A DNA stretch of 64,000 nt from contig JAADHF010000042.1 of assembly GCA_013151965.1 (NCBI GenBank), positions 1 through 64,000 on the forward strand, in the 5' to 3' direction. The translations under genes were made by a program, and so were the position numbers. This document shows positions 61,826 to 64,000 of the stretch, in pieces. Under the pieces are notes generated by a model. That model was not told the DNA's origin. It ran no database searches and saw only the letters and a list, made by a program, of their open reading frames with translations. The stretch comes from Spirochaetota bacterium (GTDB taxonomy: Bacteria; Spirochaetota; Spirochaetia; SZUA-6). Within the stretch, counting starts at the first letter, position 1. Each line of letters starts with the position of its first letter.

Positions 61826-63523
61826 ATGAAATACTACAGTATTGGTGAGGTAAGCGAAATACTTAAAATAAAAACACATGTTTTAAGGTACTGGGAAAGA
61901 GAAGTTCCCTTTCTCGGGCCGCAGAAGAGCAAATCAGGGAGGCGCATCTATACAAACCGGGATGTGCAGCTCTTGTTCAGGTTTAAATATCTGACACAAA
62001 TTAAAAAATACACTGTACAGGGAGCCCGGCAGAAAATATGGGACGATATGAGGGGAACAAAAAGCTCTGCCGCTGTAAAAATAATGGAACTCAGGACAGA
62101 GCTTGTGGACATACTTTCGAAACTTAGAAACAGGAGAAGCAAAAATATGGAAAGAGAGTTAAAGGACAGCATGCTTTCGATCGGACAGGGTCATCTTTTC
62201 GATTATTGGGATAAACGGGATAAGTTGAAGCGTGATAAACTTATCGGAGATTTGGAAAAGCTCGATGTTTCTTTGCTTGGTGTTTTAACACAGAGGCTCG
62301 GTAAAAAGGAGAGTAATACCCTCACTTTTAAACCTGTCGGCTACGTATCTATTGAGGAAAGCAGAAAGGATAAGGAAGCTTTAAATCTGGGCAAGGAATT
62401 TATTTCCTCCGGTAAAACCGCATTTTTAACCGTTGCAGGGGGCCAGGGTTCCAGGCTTGGTTTTAACGGACCCAAGGGGACTTTTAAGATAAGTCCGGTA
62501 AGACGGGTATCCCTGTTTCAGATTTTTGCGGAGAAGTTGTTTTCGGCAAATCGTATTTATTCTACGGATATTCCATGGCTTATTATGACAAGCCGGGCGA
62601 ACTATGATGAGACTGTCGATTACTTTAAGAAAATGAATTATTTCGGTCTTGATAGTAAAAGTATTCATTTTTTTAAACAGGGTATGCTGCCCTCACTGTA
62701 CCCGGACGGAAGGCTGGTTCTTTCCGAAGACGGAGGTATTTTTCAGAATCCGAACGGCCATGGCGGTGTAATAAAGGCGCTGCATGACTCCGGGATAATG
62801 CTGTTTTTAACGAAGAATGGGATAGAGGAGATATTTTATTTTCAGGTAGACAACCCTCTGGTGCAGGTCCCTGATCCTCTCTTTCTCGGAATACACTTAA
62901 AAAGAGAATCGGAAATGTCGTCGAAGGTTATAAAAAAGGCCTTTCCTGAAGAAAAACTCGGCACAATAGGCCTTATAAACGGAAAACCCGGAGTTATCGA
63001 ATATTCAGATCTGGATAAAGATACTATGTATAGCAGGGGAACGGACGGTAATCTGCTCTTTAATCAGGGGTCTATTGCCGTGCATATCCTTAATGTCGGA
63101 TTTTTAAACGGGATAAAAAAGAATCTTCCGTTTCACTTTGCCCGGAAAAAAGTGAAAACGCTCAAACCCACGGAGGAAGGCGCCGATTTAAGAGAAGAAG
63201 AGGTTATTAAATTTGAAATGTTCATCTTTGATGCTGTACCCGAGGCTAAAAATCCGGTTTTTTTTGAAACCGAACGAAGAGAGGAATTTGCTCCTCTTAA
63301 GAACAAAACAGGTATCGATTCGATAACGACATGCCTTGCAGGGCAGATAGAGAAATATTCCGGCTGGCTGGAGGCTGCCGGTGTGGAAGTTCCCCGGGAT
63401 AATGATAATAAACCGGTATATCCTGTGGAAATCAGCCCTGTTTTTGCCCTTGACAGGGAAATACTTATTACCCGTAAAGGAGAATTACCTGCAAAAATCA
63501 AAAAGGAAACATTGTTCGCATAG
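61826..63523 (+). CDS. MerR-type HTH fused to UDP-N-acetylglucosamine/UDP-sugar pyrophosphorylase (UDPGP) domain
   Basis: MKYYSIGEVSEILKIKTHVLRYWEREVPFLGPQKSKSGRRIYTNRDVQLLFRF (MerR HTH) then TVAGGQGSRLGFNGPKGTFKISPVRRVSLFQIFAEKL and SEDGGIFQNPNGHGGVIKAL (UAP1-like) in one uninterrupted frame. Confidence 0.9.
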   Translation: MKYYSIGEVSEILKIKTHVLRYWEREVPFLGPQKSKSGRRIYTNRDVQLLFRFKYLTQIKKYTVQGARQKIWDDMRGTKSSAAVKIMELRTELVDILSKLRNRRSKNMERELKDSMLSIGQGHLFDYWDKRDKLKRDKLIGDLEKLDVSLLGVLTQRLGKKESNTLTFKPVGYVSIEESRKDKEALNLGKEFISSGKTAFLTVAGGQGSRLGFNGPKGTFKISPVRRVSLFQIFAEKLFSANRIYSTDIPWLIMTSRANYDETVDYFKKMNYFGLDSKSIHFFKQGMLPSLYPDGRLVLSEDGGIFQNPNGHGGVIKALHDSGIMLFLTKNGIEEIFYFQVDNPLVQVPDPLFLGIHLKRESEMSSKVIKKAFPEEKLGTIGLINGKPGVIEYSDLDKDTMYSRGTDGNLLFNQGSIAVHILNVGFLNGIKKNLPFHFARKKVKTLKPTEEGADLREEEVIKFEMFIFDAVPEAKNPVFFETERREEFAPLKNKTGIDSITTCLAGQIEKYSGWLEAAGVEVPRDNDNKPVYPVEISPVFALDREILITRKGELPAKIKKETLFA

Positions 63524-64000
63524 ATTAATAGTTTTCTTTCTTTTCCTTTCTTTCTTTAACGGAGTAAATATATACTCCCAGGGAATAGTTAATCCCGAAA
63601 TATATTTAAGATCTTCGATTTATAGTTTCCCCGATAATGCCGGAGCACGTTTTAAACTGCGGGACATTATTTTTAGTCCTCTGTATGAACTTCTAAATAG
63701 CAAAGAACGGTATATTTATCAGCATGAAAGCGGAACTTCAGTAAAGTTCGAAATAAAAAGGAGTAAAGAGGCTGTATATCTCCTGTTCCTGAATGAAACA
63801 AAAAGAGGATTTAATATTCTGGGCAGGGGTAATTACATAATTAAACGCAGTTTAAAAGACGGAAATTTTATTCAGGTAAAAATATTTATTCGCGATGATC
63901 CGGACTCGTTTATTCGGTTGTATCCCTTCCATGACAGATCATATTTTGATCTTACCATCTACGGTTTTCCGGTAGCCATGAAAGTTGTATTGCCTGTTAA
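63450..64000 (+). CDS. Secreted hypothetical protein, truncated by window end (start uncertain)
   Basis: Open to window end: ...HRLIVFFLFLSFFNGVNIYSQGIVNPEIYLRSSIYSFPDNAGARFKLRDIIF...; hydrophobic signal-like segment. Confidence 0.5.
   Translation, partial: MTGKYLLPVKENYLQKSKRKHCSHRLIVFFLFLSFFNGVNIYSQGIVNPEIYLRSSIYSFPDNAGARFKLRDIIFSPLYELLNSKERYIYQHESGTSVKFEIKRSKEAVYLLFLNETKRGFNILGRGNYIIKRSLKDGNFIQVKIFIRDDPDSFIRLYPFHDRSYFDLTIYGFPVAMKVVLPV

Overview
This 64-kb window looks like a chromosomal core-genome segment from a spirochaete. That assignment is inferred from gene content and order, an MOSP/Msp-like porin, Asn at the rifampicin-resistance position of RpoB, and a large TM+TPR protein. In order it holds: the 3' end of a suf operon (sufB'-sufD-sufS-sufU-nitroreductase); a mixed accessory/housekeeping block (tandem CBM48-like secreted protein, TPR membrane protein, ilvE, MBL hydrolase, manC-like, outer-membrane barrels, hisI, ssb, trxA, LTD lipoprotein, glmS, vWA protein); tRNA-Thr(GGT)-rpmG-tRNA-Trp(CCA)-secE-nusG-rplKAJL-rpoBC; the str operon (rpsL-rpsG-fusA-tuf); a long S10-spc-alpha cluster (rpsJ to rplQ, with no adk/map/infA); and rny-ymdB-tlyA-GerMN-ptsI-der, a MerR/UDP-sugar pyrophosphorylase fusion and a truncated secreted protein. 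I saw no rRNA, CRISPR array, transposon or prophage. The main points for a second look are: (1) a continuous MerR-HTH + UAP/UDPGP fusion ORF; (2) a two-TM sensor-like protein whose acidic repeat region carries two compensating frameshifts; (3) ribosomal protein L15 with an (KAPKEV)n tail; (4) an attenuator-like leader before ilvE; (5) an 18-bp perfect palindrome inside the promoter of an MOSP-like porin; (6) a promoter-G9-hairpin-terminator unit between rpoC and rpsL; (7) a strong terminator only 15 nt before rpsJ; (8) Asn at the E. coli Ser531 position of RpoB. All calls come from reading the sequence and supplied ORFs; no database search was run.
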